From Sphaeramia orbicularis (Eukaryota; Chordata; Actinopteri; Kurtiformes; Apogonidae), in NCBI RefSeq assembly GCF_902148855.1, contig NC_043978.1, positions 37,412,294-37,476,293 of the forward strand: a stretch of 64,000 nt of DNA, read 5' to 3'. Position 1 is the stretch's first letter. Every line of letters begins with the position of its first letter. Below the pieces are notes generated by a model that was not told the origin of the DNA, searched no databases, and saw nothing but the letters and a program-made list of their open reading frames with translations. This document shows positions 11,618 to 22,860 of this stretch, one piece after another. The position numbers and the translations under genes are program-made.

Positions 11618-12491
11618 TAGTTAGAACAATAAAAAATTAAATTTTTCTTTACATATAAGGAAATAAAGTGCATCAAGGATTTCACAAGGTTTTCTTTCTT
11701 TATTTGCAGCAAGTAGACACATTGGTAAAAGAAAAAATCCTTTGAACCATACAAAATGTTAGTAGGCTACCTACAAACAAAACCCAAACAGTTAAAACAA
11801 AGCAAAACTTAAAAGAAAAATATACATTCTAAAGACTCATATACAGCACAATGTGCATTATGATTTTAAATTGTATTCTATGTTAACACAGTCATAACTA
11901 TAGTAATGTAGTATTTTGATGTTCTGGAGTCAATATTAACCCAGATTTCTAGGAATTTGGGTTAATTCCTAACCTCTATATCAAGGAATCTGTGCATATA
12001 ATGGTTTAATATTGAAGTGTTCTTCCATTTTTGGTCAATATAACACATTGATAAATAAACTAATAACTAATTAAACATTTGTTCTCTGTTTCTGTTCTGT
12101 CTGACCTTTCCTCTGCGACAGGAAACTGTCTTGCTGTAACAAATCTAACAAAGAAAACTACACACCATAGATCACCAGGAATATCTGTGTTCTTCTAATT
12201 ACTTTCCTCAATGTAATTTTCAGCAGCTTAACATTTACAGTCACAAAATGTTTATGCAGCTGAAATAAAGAATATAATTAAAGTGTGTCTCCTGGCCTCA
12301 TTTAGTACTGAAGCAGCATGCTAGTGTTGCTAAAGTTTTTTAGTGTTATTTGCACACTTGACAGTATAGGTGTGCATGTCAGATAATATCTCAGATGTAA
12401 AACCTTAGATTACAACTCAAATTAATTACACGGTTTATTATTGTTTGTGGTCAACTTCCTTAAAAAATGTGAATTTCAACACTTTTGGATC

Positions 12492-12863
12492 TGTTAGGGT
12501 TATGTGTTCCTGGTACTGATGATCCTCTCCATGACGACCCCTGTCATCCTGCCTGTGGGGCGGACCTGTTAATCATGGTCACGTGGGCCAGGTGTCCCTG
12601 GCCTATATATTGGACCACCTCTCATGTTTCTCTCTGCTTGCTGCTCTCTGCTGCTTCTCCTTCCCTCTCTTTGTTCCCAGATGCCTTGAGACCCCAGAGT
12701 GTATGGGTGAGGTGACCTTCTTTGCCATAAAAACAACTTCAAATTATCAATTTAATATATAATGTTCAAACAGTCTATCTTTGTAAATAAATGATGCCTA
12801 CTGTTATAACTCCTTGTGTCTTCTCTACCTTGTTGTGCTCCTCATGAGCCAGGGGGTATAACA
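12492..12863 (+). mobile_element. Solo LTR-like fossil of an LTR retroelement
   Basis: A 372-bp block opens with TGTTAGGG and closes with GTATAACA, so it has the TG...CA ends with a TGTTA/TAACA inverted pair. Inside, in order, are a TATATATT promoter box (near 12604), a pyrimidine-rich stretch, and an AATAAA signal (near 12787) some 75 nt before the end, the usual U3-R-U5 layout. No internal region or second LTR is seen, so it appears to be a solo LTR left by recombination. A matching target duplication was not found, which fits an old copy. Family (ERV or gypsy-like) cannot be set. Confidence 0.4.
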
Positions 12864-13539
12864 CCCTCAAAGTACAATCTCAGCAAAGTTTGCTATGTCA
12901 TAATCACAAAACAACCTGAGTCTGCACTAAGGAACAACAACAAGAGTAAAAGAAGTCAGACTGTAGTACCCACAAGATCAATGCAGGCCAAATTGCCTGT
13001 TGGCCATGAAAGTAAGGCAGAGGTCACTGTCTAGACTATAAAGTGTACTTTAGATGGATGCCCACGAGACCAGGTTACTGTGAAAAGCCCTGTAAAGTGG
13101 TATAGCTCTGAGTGGGGACTAATGGACATCACTGTTCACAAGGAATGTCCCTGATGTCATCTGTACTTCTGACAGTGATGCTAATAACTTTATGCGGACA
13201 AGGACAGTCCATTCTGAACCAAACTAGTGAAATGATCATTTTGGAATATACTCTGAATGCAGCATCAAATCTTTTGAATGTGATTGTGATGACATCTGAA
13301 ATGCAATATCAATAAGTGCACTGGGTTTCATAGTAATAGTGACTTTAGTGGGAACCATAGATGCTTTTACTGGTTATTTTTGTCTGTGCACAGACATATC
13401 ATCAAAGACTTCAAAGGGACAACACTATGACTAAGGCACCTAAATGCCAGATTTTCTTTTCTTGTAAAGAGCCTCTTATTAAATAGACATCTTCCTGCAT
13501 ATCAGTTGCTGAAGTCCCAGGGGCATGTTTAGCTCTAAT

Positions 13540-13880
13540 TTACTCATCAAAAACATCAGAGTGTCTCTCAATAATCTCTGCGGTCCATTGGTTGTTTGGG
13601 GTGGAGTCCCCTGTCAGAAAGCATGCCCTGGAATGTTAAACACTAATTCACCTCTGAGCTGTGGAGGTGGATAAAGTGATTGTTCTATCTGGGAGCTGAT
13701 TAAAACGGCTCTGGCCTGTTCTCCCTCCTTCTGCGTTCACCTCTGACGTCCATCACATTCATTTCTGTATTCATGAGCAGATGAGAAAGCGCAGGCAGAG
13801 CGGCTGCCATATTACAGATAATAAGGCCAGCGGGCAACCACATTTGCTGCCACAGGTTTCCCCCTGCACCGGCTCATTCA
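13540..13880. promoter_or_regulatory. Candidate conserved non-coding block
   Basis: Non-repetitive, GC-balanced stretch with TAATTTACTCATCAAAAAC, CTGTCAGAAAGC (TGTCA, MEIS/TGIF-like), GGAGCTGATTAAAACGG, a TGACGTCC CRE-half and a GCAGATGAG E-box (near 13780). No coding frame. The clustering of developmental factor sites in a gene-poor flank of insm1 suggests an enhancer; conservation was not testable. Confidence 0.3.
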
Positions 13881-14869
13881 ATTACTTCACAAGAGTTCTC
13901 TGAGGCACAGCTGCACTATGGGGGTGAAGAGGAGTAAATTGAGGTACATTCATGTAGACGCACACACATGCACATACACACACCACATAGATACAAAGAA
14001 GCTGAGAAAGCACACATACAGTAGCAAAAGCCAGTATATAAAACATCTTATTGACTGGTATTTGGCTTAATATTCTGTACATTTCTCACAACAACAATAA
14101 CAACAAACAAAAAGTCCATCTGCTGTTGCTCACAGGCCGCCTGAAGATTATAATGATGTTGATAATGGCTTCAATGAGTCCATGTTAGAAAAATGAAATC
14201 AGGGCCATTGCTCACAGACTCCATATATGAGGTCACCGTTATCTTGATGAAAGTGTAGACAGCAGCTCTGTCATCTAGGAGCATGAAAGATGGACTCTGC
14301 AGATCTAATGAGCCACATCTTTTATCTACTGACATATGGAGCTACACAGCGGTCATGTTTCTTATAGCCTTAAACTATTAGTCCGTTTATCTCAGTCATT
14401 CATCTAAAAGTGAATTAGACACATAAATATCACCATCAGTAGCATTCGTGGCTTTTTCCTTGAATTAATATTTGTAATACTTAGGATAATTTAACAAGAA
14501 GTTGGTTAACGTGGAAGAAGTGATTGTTATCTGGTTGCTGTCCATGGTTCTGAACTTCCACCCTTGCATGCAGCTGCCTCCGGCTCTCCAAAACATGAGA
14601 CGAATGAAAACTAAAAGTGTCCAGTCAGTGTTTTTTACCGCCGGAGAGATAAGGGAAAACCGAATAGACACTTTTAGTTTATGTGACTTCATGCAGGATT
14701 TGCTTTTATCTCCTCTGTACTCCTTTTTCTGGTGTTTGTCCACAGAGATGTATGAGGAATCAGAAAAATTCTAGCATGTAAGTACATCCTTAACATGTGT
14801 GCATCAAGTGTAGACCCTTTTCTTGACCTTTGATTTTGGAATGCCACATTTTCCAAACAAAGAATTCCC

Positions 14870-15250
14870 AGAATTGGCACACTCTTCATTAGTTGGCATA
14901 ATTTGCATTCTCTTATAATTGTGCTGCTTCCTTGATTATTAAATGATCACCCTAATTAGGGAGCATAATAGGGTTAATCAGACTCTGCTCATCACACTTA
15001 TTATTATTCCTGCAAAAAATGAAGGCAAAAGATACAGTACTTGATTAATTATATCAGCCTTTTCATCATCTGCGCTACCATTCCCCCCTCTGAAATTAAT
15101 ATCATGTTGTAAATGGAAGGAAGGAGCTGGCCGGACACAGACAGATGAAAGATTTCACTCAAATTAATTAAGCACTAATTATGCGGCAGGAGTTGGGAGC
15201 AGTTTGCATAATGAGCTCTATCAAAAGAGATCAGTCGTGGAGAGGGGCTG
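14870..15250. promoter_or_regulatory. Candidate enhancer block rich in POU and homeodomain sites
   Basis: Contains ATTTGCAT (14901-14908), TTGATTATTAAATGATCACCC, CCTAATTAGGG (a palindromic paired-class TAATTA core, about 14952-14962), GGTTAATCAG, TTGATTAATTATATC, ACAGATGAAAG (E-box CAGATG near 15143), AATTAATTAAGCACTAATTATGC and TTTGCATAATGAG (about 15203). The site density is the highest of any block in the window. No ORF or repeat. Confidence 0.4.
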
Positions 15251-15559
15251 TAGAGTTTCTATACAGCCTTCAAATGATACACAGACACCACTGTACAGCA
15301 TGAAGAGGGCTAGCAGAGAAGTGGGAAGAGGGTTAAAGCACTTTGAGGCTTGAGTCGTGAGGTTGAGGAGTGTTTTGTTTGGTTTGTCAACAGGCTATGA
15401 ACCACAGGCTTCCTCGCTTGTGCTACAAATGCGGATTATTCAACCATGTGTCCCACTTGGTTAAAGGTATATTTGTCCTCGGGCTCTATGTGTCTACCTT
15501 TTTTTCCTTTCGTCTTACCATCAGATAATGAATTCCCTGCTCCAGCACAAGGCAATAAG

Positions 15560-15940
15560 ATCAGAATGTACCTTTAAATTGAAGCTGATCACAAACAACC
15601 TGCATCCACACTCTAGGGAGCTTTAAAGACTCTAATTACCTCCCACTCCAATTCTTGCAGTGCCCAGTCATTGTTGATCAGGGACTATACTGTGGCTATC
15701 TACTTAGACAATGGGAAAAGAGATTAAACACACAGAAACTCTCTATGTCTTAATCGCCTGTTTAATCATAGCTACTGTTCAGCGTATGGAGTTGAGTTAC
15801 TTGAACTGATTTGTGCAATAGTTGCAGCAATCATGCATAGGCTAATCAGGGTGCACAGCCCCACGCTGCCCTTCAAGGTCTCCGAGTGGAATTACAAAGA
15901 CTATGATTAGTTAATCAAATGAAGAACCCAATGTCCTTTC
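15560..15940. promoter_or_regulatory. Candidate conserved non-coding block
   Basis: Repeat-free with repeated GATTAG/TTAATC-type sites (GACTCTAATTACC, TTAATCGCC, TTTAATCATAGC, GGCTAATCAGGG, ATGATTAGTTAATCAAATG). The GGATTA/TAATCC-like cores suit OTX/GSC/PITX-class factors. Inference from motif density only. Confidence 0.3.
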
Positions 15941-18900
15941 TTTATTTGTGTATACACCTTATCTAAATGGAAATTGTATAGCTGAGGCACTTCCAGAAGG
16001 ACACATCTACATGTGAATGATCCTCCTTGAGCCCTTGGCAGTGAATACAGAATAAGATCTTTCACTCTAAATCATCGTGTTATGGCATTGTGGAGACTTT
16101 TACATGTATGAATGATATTTGTTGTCAATGCTCATGTGAATGATCCAATCACTCAGTCTGTTGTGAAGTAAATCAGAAAGCACTAGAAAGCAGCACTTCA
16201 AATTGGCTACACATGATGATGTGAGGCAGAATGTCAAGACTGTATTATTTTCAGACAGGCACAAAAGACAGGGCACACAAGCTTTGGAAGTAAAGCAGCT
16301 ATCTTGATAAACATGCATCACAAATTAAATTGTGTATATGATGTCTTTTCTGTAGTGATGCAGCAGATTCTCTGCTCTCACATTACATTACATTTTCTTA
16401 GAACAGAATAATTCAGTTACGGAGTTTTTTCACATGAAAACAAATCTCTTTTTAAGTATCCGTCTGTCATGCACTGGTGTTACAATTGTCCCTAAAGAGA
16501 AAAGAATTTCCCTCCATTGGTTTGAGATGACTTCCTTCCAGGGGCAGCAGACTTGACCCACTCACTCCTCCTGGAACCACCTCTATTATTTGTCTGTGAC
16601 AGCGGCCCTTTGGAAAGCAGGACCCCCCCCCGGAAGGTACAGGGTCGTGGACGTCCCAATCCATCTCTGTCTGTCAAGCGATTGATTGTGATTTAGTACA
16701 TGGGGCAGGAGATGGTGGGGTTCCATTCTGATGAGCGATAGGTGGGAACCCTTTGACTCCCAGCACATGGCAAGCAGAGGCACGGCTATGATGAGGGGTC
16801 AGAGGCAGCTGGTGGGGGAACTGGGGTGGATCTGGGGACTGGATGGATCACAAGATAGAAGGTGTCAGAGATGCAGGACAAAGCCCCCTAACCAACCGCC
16901 TGAGTCTATCACTCAGCCCATCCATCACCCATCCAGCTTTGTGGTTAGCTATAACGGTTGCAAGCTAATCGTTTCATCATCAGGGGGATAAAGGAAATGA
17001 CAGAGAATACAGAGGAGCAGCGAGGCTCCACTATGACAACAAGGCATAATGTATGGAGGCAGACTTTATACCAGCTGGATGAAATAAGTGGGTATTTCCC
17101 TTTCGAGGGTTGAAACATTTATGATGCTTGCATTAAATGTCCAAGACAGGTGACATTTTTTGAACAGTGGCAGATGCTGGCTTGGCTTGTTGTGTAAAAC
17201 ATTTTGCTTCCACAGTTTTGATTCTGAATTAAGCTACGAATCTAAAGGGATTTGCCACATATTGTGCACTGAGGAGACATCTACCCCGATTAAAGAGTGA
17301 GAACCTGTCTAGTGTGAAAAAGATATGCTTGATATCCTGTCAGCTCCCAGCTCTTCTAAATATCACAGAACTCCAGGCACATATTATATGCATAAAACAG
17401 ACTGCATGTCAGAGGGACATGGCTTATATTTAGAAAATAGACTAATCTGAAAATCTCTTTACTCTGGAGCAAAAGTTCAGTGAGAGTATAGTGTTTCTTT
17501 TTTACTTCCATGATTCCCAGTTCAGGTCAGGAATTACAAGCTGTCCTTGTTAAGTCTGGCCTCAGCCTCGCTCCGCTGGGCTGGTCTGGCAGCTTAACTC
17601 CATAATCAACCTGAGAGACTTGGAACTGATCTTAAAATCAGAAGACAGACATTGGGTGGGACTGTTTTCTGAAATATGATGTGTTTTACAACATTTCTGA
17701 TACAAAGAGGGCTCTATCTGCTGTTCTTTCATATCAGCCACACTCATAGTCTCTAATACATGAATTACAAAATACACTATTGCCCATAAAGTTGAAATAA
17801 TTTTGTTTTCAGCCTCTTTATTCCAATTTATACACATCATTAATCACCATTGGTCAGATGATGTCCCAGTTACAATATCTATCATGAATAAATCACATTG
17901 TCAATCATTTAATGAGAAGTGGTAACAATATTTTATTCCAATTTTGTGTGCAACAGTATACTGTATATGTAAAATTTTGTATTATCAGATATCTCTCAGA
18001 TAAAGAAATGAAATTTAAGTACTTTCTCTTCCTTTACTATTTTTTAAATTTTTTAATATTACACTTTAGGTTTGGCACTGCATTTAAAATGTCATTATTG
18101 AGACAACCTCCTTCTCTAATAAACTCTATCTCGTATTTGTTAGATTTGACAGTTTTTAATGAATTGTAAAATATGCATCCCTAAACGTTATGAGGCAAAC
18201 CATGAAGAAAAGTAAATGTACTGTCAATCACAGGAAGTTGTGTCAGCCAGGTGAATATGTAGCTGGTAACCTGATCTGCTGTTGACAGAACAGGGACAGG
18301 TGCTCCAGCCAAACTAATCCATACGTGCATGCTAGGCACAGGTCATCCATTAAGGCAGATTGATTCAAAGCTCTAAAAGACTACTCCTCAACCATCCCAG
18401 GCCTGGCCTTACCCTCGCTGTTGCCATGATACCAAATTGCTGTATTTCGAGATGGTGCGCACTGTAAAGGGAAAGGAATGTTCACTGTTTACCCAGCTAA
18501 TACTGGATACATTTTGTCACACAAGGGACAAGGTACATTTCTGGAAATGATGTCTCCACTTTCATAAAGGGAAGATTAAATAGCTGGATGGTTTGTTATC
18601 TGAGGAATTAGACACACAAAAACAAATTTCTAATCTACCAATCTACAAATTCTGAGTATATGGGACTGAGGAAGGCTTGATGGCAGCAGGTGGAGTGAAT
18701 ACGAGTTGTGGAGGTACTTATTATAATAGCATGCATGACCATCCCACATAATAGCCCTGTGTAAAAACATATAAACCAGAATTCACTTTGATTCAATGTT
18801 ATTACCAAACCCATCCCTATGCCAGCATCAAATGCCAAATAAAGGTTTACAGGCAGAGGCCAGACATCTGCTGCTCTCTGATTGGTCGACAAGCCAGCAG

Positions 18901-21640
18901 TAGTCTCACCTGTTATCCACAGCTCAGCGCATGGTAAACAGCCTCAGTGAGACCTGCAGGGAGAAGGAGCCCATCTGGTCAGCAGCATTAACAACCATCT
19001 CTTTAACAATAGCTTCCAGGAAAGGGAGAAGGGCACAACAGGCCATATCAGCCAATAAAAACAGGCTATGCATGACATTTAGCGCCTGATGCAAGGCTTA
19101 GCAGTATACAGGTTACCTACTGTCCGCTTCAACCCATGGCAATAAAAACCAAAGGCAATCTCACAGAGAGGAGGGAGTGCTGTGTGTAAAGCCGCCTCTT
19201 TCAGCTGTTGATCTCATAATTTCTGTGTAAAGACACAGACAGAGCATAAAGTTAAAAACCATGAAGGAAATCATTTTCTGTGGACCTTTCTCATAAACAT
19301 CAGGCCAATAAGCAGGCAGGAACTTTACTTATATATATTAATATTCCCAGTCTTACGGCTTTGATGAGGGGAAAAAGTTGTCTTCATTTTGTCCACAAAG
19401 AAGCATCATGAGAGTTAACTTTTTCTTTTATTGTGAACATATTTTCATATTTATAAAAAGGACAATCAATGAAAAAATGTACAAATAAAGCAGAGGGCAT
19501 GTTAGAAAAATGTCCCTGTCAGAGCTGAGGTACAATGACTGGAGTCTGTGGAAGGGATTGTTTGACCAAACAGTGCCATCTTGTGTTCAGTTGTTCAGCT
19601 TGAAAAGTCCAAACGCCAGTTTAAAAAACAAGAGTTTGGACTTTAAATGAAAATGACAACAAGTTAGAAAAAATACTTTCACAATACTTCACAATGCTTT
19701 GTTTTGTCTTCTAATTCAGCTTTGTGATGGTTTGGATTCAGGGTTGAGATATGCATCAGTATACATTAATATTGCTCATTTACAAAGGGAGATCTGGTTA
19801 TAAAAAAAACTCTGGCTGATTAGATATTTGATGGGGTCTATTTTTACTGCTGCCTCCACCTAGCATTCAAAGGCTGGAGACAAAGTCTCTAAATGAGATC
19901 TAGGGGATACAAAGAGGGATGTGAAGACAGTAAGGTTCGGGGTGGAGTTTGAGCAGCGAGCACTGGGCTCTCTACAGCTGCTGGCACTAATGAGGATAAT
20001 TACCCCAGTAATAACATTAGCCTATCTGAGGGAATGGAGGGGAAGGACAAGTGGTTGTGTTTGTGTGTGTGTGGGTGGGTATGGCAGCATGTGTGTGTGC
20101 ATGTGCCGCCTGTGTGTGTCTGTGCATGTATGGATGTGCACATGCCTTTCATTCTATCTCACTTGCAGTCTCTCCCTCATTCCCTGAATCTCAATATCTC
20201 TTTGTTAGCCCACAATAATTGTATTTGGGCCTCATATCCGCCATATCAGATTCGAGTTTGTACAAGGTAATTAGCAGAGGAAGGGAAGCCTCCACACCAG
20301 GAGGACAAATGCCCCCATGACATCATTCTGGCTCCACTCAGGAGGAGAAGCTTTTTTTCCTCCTCTTCATACTCTTCATCTTCTTTCTGTCATTCTTTAA
20401 AAAAAAAAAAAAAAAGAAAGAAACACTGAATAGGGGCAAAAATGTAATGGCAGGTGAACACTGATGACATTGAAAAAGAGGAGAGTTGGGATTAATAAGA
20501 CAAAGAAATGGTGACAAGAATGAGAGATAAAGAAGATAAAGGGGTGGAAAGTGAGTTGAGATGAAATGGAGGGCTGTGTTTCACCACAGGCCTGTAATCT
20601 CCAATCAGCTTTGACTAACAGACAGCAGGGGAAAGTTCCTCAGCGCTAATGCAGCTTGCCATTCAGAAAGAGCCAGCTGGGAGTCGGGGGATGAGGGGAG
20701 GATTAACTAGCACTCAGGTAGAGAGAGATGAAGAGAATCAGACGGAGACCCCGTGGATGGTCACACCCTCATTTGCTCTATCCTCATCTTTTCTAGAATA
20801 TACTGGATGTTTTCAGGATGAAGTGTTGAGAGCAGGAGGAGATGAGCGGCTCTAACACAGAGGTGAGTGGTATTGATGTTTGCAACTGTAATTTATCTAA
20901 ATCATGTCAAATTAAACGTTATGAGGATGAGTCAGTAGTTTCCGTTGTTGTTCTTTTCTTAGATTTGTCATTTGATATATAGTACCCACGTATTCAGTGA
21001 TGAAAAAGAAACTCTAAGTGATAAATTAATTCAAAAAACAAATTTATACACAGCAAATAAAAGCAAATGTGTTGACTGAATGGCTCGAGATTGCAGAAGT
21101 GTTATGTCATTTAATTAAAATTTCTCGGCTGATCCTTTGACTTATGTCAAGGACTTTTTTCCCTTGAGGCCTTGCTGTCTTTAGATGATCTCCAGATGCC
21201 AGCTGTCCATTACAACTGCCTTCCTCAAAATGATCTTCCTCCTCCACATGGCCATGCGTCACTTTTGCCACTGGAGAGCCTATTAGAAAACAGAATGCCA
21301 CTCTTCTAAGATGAAAAGTGAAATAACTCTGGTAGAAAGAATCGTTAAGCCAAATCAAGGTAATTTTACACATTACAGTTCCAATCAAGCTGGGATGCTG
21401 CATAAAATGTAAATAAAAACAGGTAGGAATGATTTTAAAAAATTTATGAGCTGACATTTTCATCACAATAGAGAATAGAAAATATATCCAATATTTGAAC
21501 TGAAAAAATGTAGAATTTTAAGACAAAAAAATTATAATTATGAATGTCAGGGGAGCAATGCAGCTCCAAAAAGATAGAAGGCAGGAAATTAAGTGATACT
21601 AAAAATAAAGAGCTTTGTGGGTGGGGGCAGGGTAGGTTGT

Positions 21641-21666
21641 TCAATCAATCAATCAATCAATCAATC
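21641..21666 (+). repeat. (CAAT)n microsatellite
   Basis: Six to seven CAAT units followed by AT-rich sequence that resembles the tail of a dispersed repeat. Confidence 0.85.
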
Positions 21667-22150
21667 GATTTATTACAACATTATTACAAACAGTTAAAAT
21701 CAGCCATTCATTTACAAGACATATTTTATTATATGACATATACAAAACATTTTTGGCTGAGGATAACATCTTTTTCAGAGATGACCTTACACATTTTCAA
21801 GACAACGCTGATAAACCACAAATGAAGAGTCCAGGTCCTGAACTGGTTCTACCTGAAGTCCAGGCATTTCACCAGCTGAAAACATTTGGTACAACATGGA
21901 GCGATAAATACAAGGATGAAGACCAAGGACTGTTAATAAGCTAGAACCAAACATCACACCACAATAGGAAAGCACTCCCCTCCAAACAACTGGTCTTCTC
22001 AGACCCCTCCACTACATTTACACACTGCAGACTAAAAGAAGAGGAGCATCTCTTCTTCTTCCAGTGGCAAACATGGCCCTGTCCCATTAAATTCAAGATT
22101 ACCTTATTTTTGCCTAAAAATGTTATGTTCTCTCTGTTTAATTTTTTGCT

Positions 22151-22706
22151 ACCCCGCCCCCTGAAGAGGCGGCAAGGGGTATGGTTTTTGGTTCGGTTTG
22201 TTTCTTTGATTGTTAACTCTCTAGCAGCAAAACTGTTCATTGAATTCATACCAAATGGGGTTTATAGATTCCCAGTGACCCAGAATAGACCTGATAACAT
22301 TTTGGGAATACTAGGTTAAAGTTCAAATTTTTTTAACAAATTTTAAAATCTTTTTTTTCTTCCATTTACTTATAATGGGTGAAATTTCACATTTGTAGCA
22401 GCAAAACTATTGGTTGAATTCATACCAGATTTGGGTTGTAGATTTCCAGTGACCCAGAATAGATGTGGTTACATTTTGGGAGAAGTTGGTCAAAGTTCAA
22501 ATTTTGTAATGAATTTTTAAAATATTTTTTTTCTCCCATTTACTTATGATGGGCGAAATTTCAAATGTCTATAAAAACTTCAATTTACTTCAAACTTGGG
22601 ACGTTTATGGAGGAAATTGATATGTTGACATCACCACATGCACAGATATGATGACATCAGCTGGATCGATGCCAAAATAAGTTACAATACGTTCGAGGGG
22701 CGGGGT
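22151..22706. mobile_element. MITE-like element with ACCCCGCCCC inverted ends and an internal tandem repeat
   Basis: A 556-bp block is bounded by perfect 10-bp inverted ends: ACCCCGCCCC at 22151-22160 and GGGGCGGGGT at 22697-22706. Inside, a 174-bp unit beginning tagcagcaaaact is tandemly repeated (22222 and 22396), each unit containing ccagtgacccagaatag and a ccatttacttat...gggtgaaatttca segment. A third unit starts near 22553 and diverges. GC-rich caps with an AT-rich repeated core are very unlike the flanks. The motif set resembles a repeat I know as abundant in percomorph fish, but I cannot name its family. No coding capacity. Confidence 0.6.
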
Positions 22707-22740
22707 TTGTTGTGCCCGGCACCACATGTTTTCTATGTTC

Positions 22741-22860
22741 TGATGTAAATAAAATATGGGTTTATGGGTTTTGAAAATCATTTTATTCTGTTTTCATATA
22801 CATTTTGTACCAAATCCAAACTTTTTTGGAACTGAAATTGTATTCGTATCACTAATTTGT
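22741..22860 (+). mobile_element. Terminal fragment of a dispersed teleost repeat
   Basis: The phrase aaaatcattttattctg...catatacattttgtacc...aaacttttttggaactgaaattgta matches the common fish repeat terminus ending 'cccaactttttttggaattggggttgta'. Only the end is present; the family is uncertain. Confidence 0.35.

Larger units (their letters stand above)
8400..12491. other. insm1 upstream gene-poor region, first part
   Basis: No coding gene is seen. T-rich homopolymers occur near 9053-9078, 9486-9505 and 9791-9802, and a (TTTC)n run at 11545-11617. Two blocks look non-random and enhancer-like (9540-9760 and 11130-11480, entered separately). An imperfect repeated pair is present near 10440-10480 and 10590-10640 (gatgcagtca...gtgttgtaattgtt), a local duplication. 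The remainder is AT-rich and unremarkable. Confidence 0.45.
12864..22150. other. Gene-poor region with candidate regulatory blocks
   Basis: No supported gene in 9.3 kb. Blocks at 13540-13880, 14870-15250 and 15560-15940 are entered separately. 16460-17000 and 18210-19330 are also repeat-free with mixed composition and may hold conserved elements. A GT/TG-rich tract lies at 20055-20145, a poly-A run near 20399-20415, and (CAAT)n at 21641-21666. The 119-codon minus frame at 21107-21466 has no recognisable family. Confidence 0.4.

Noticed and set aside
12487-12868. Target-site duplication around the solo LTR
   Set aside because: Flanks ggatc and ccctc do not match, so no duplication is claimed.
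21107-21466. 119-codon minus-strand ORF with a charged C-terminal half
   Set aside because: No recognisable domain, no supporting splice sites or neighbours, AT-rich chance frame in a gene-poor region.
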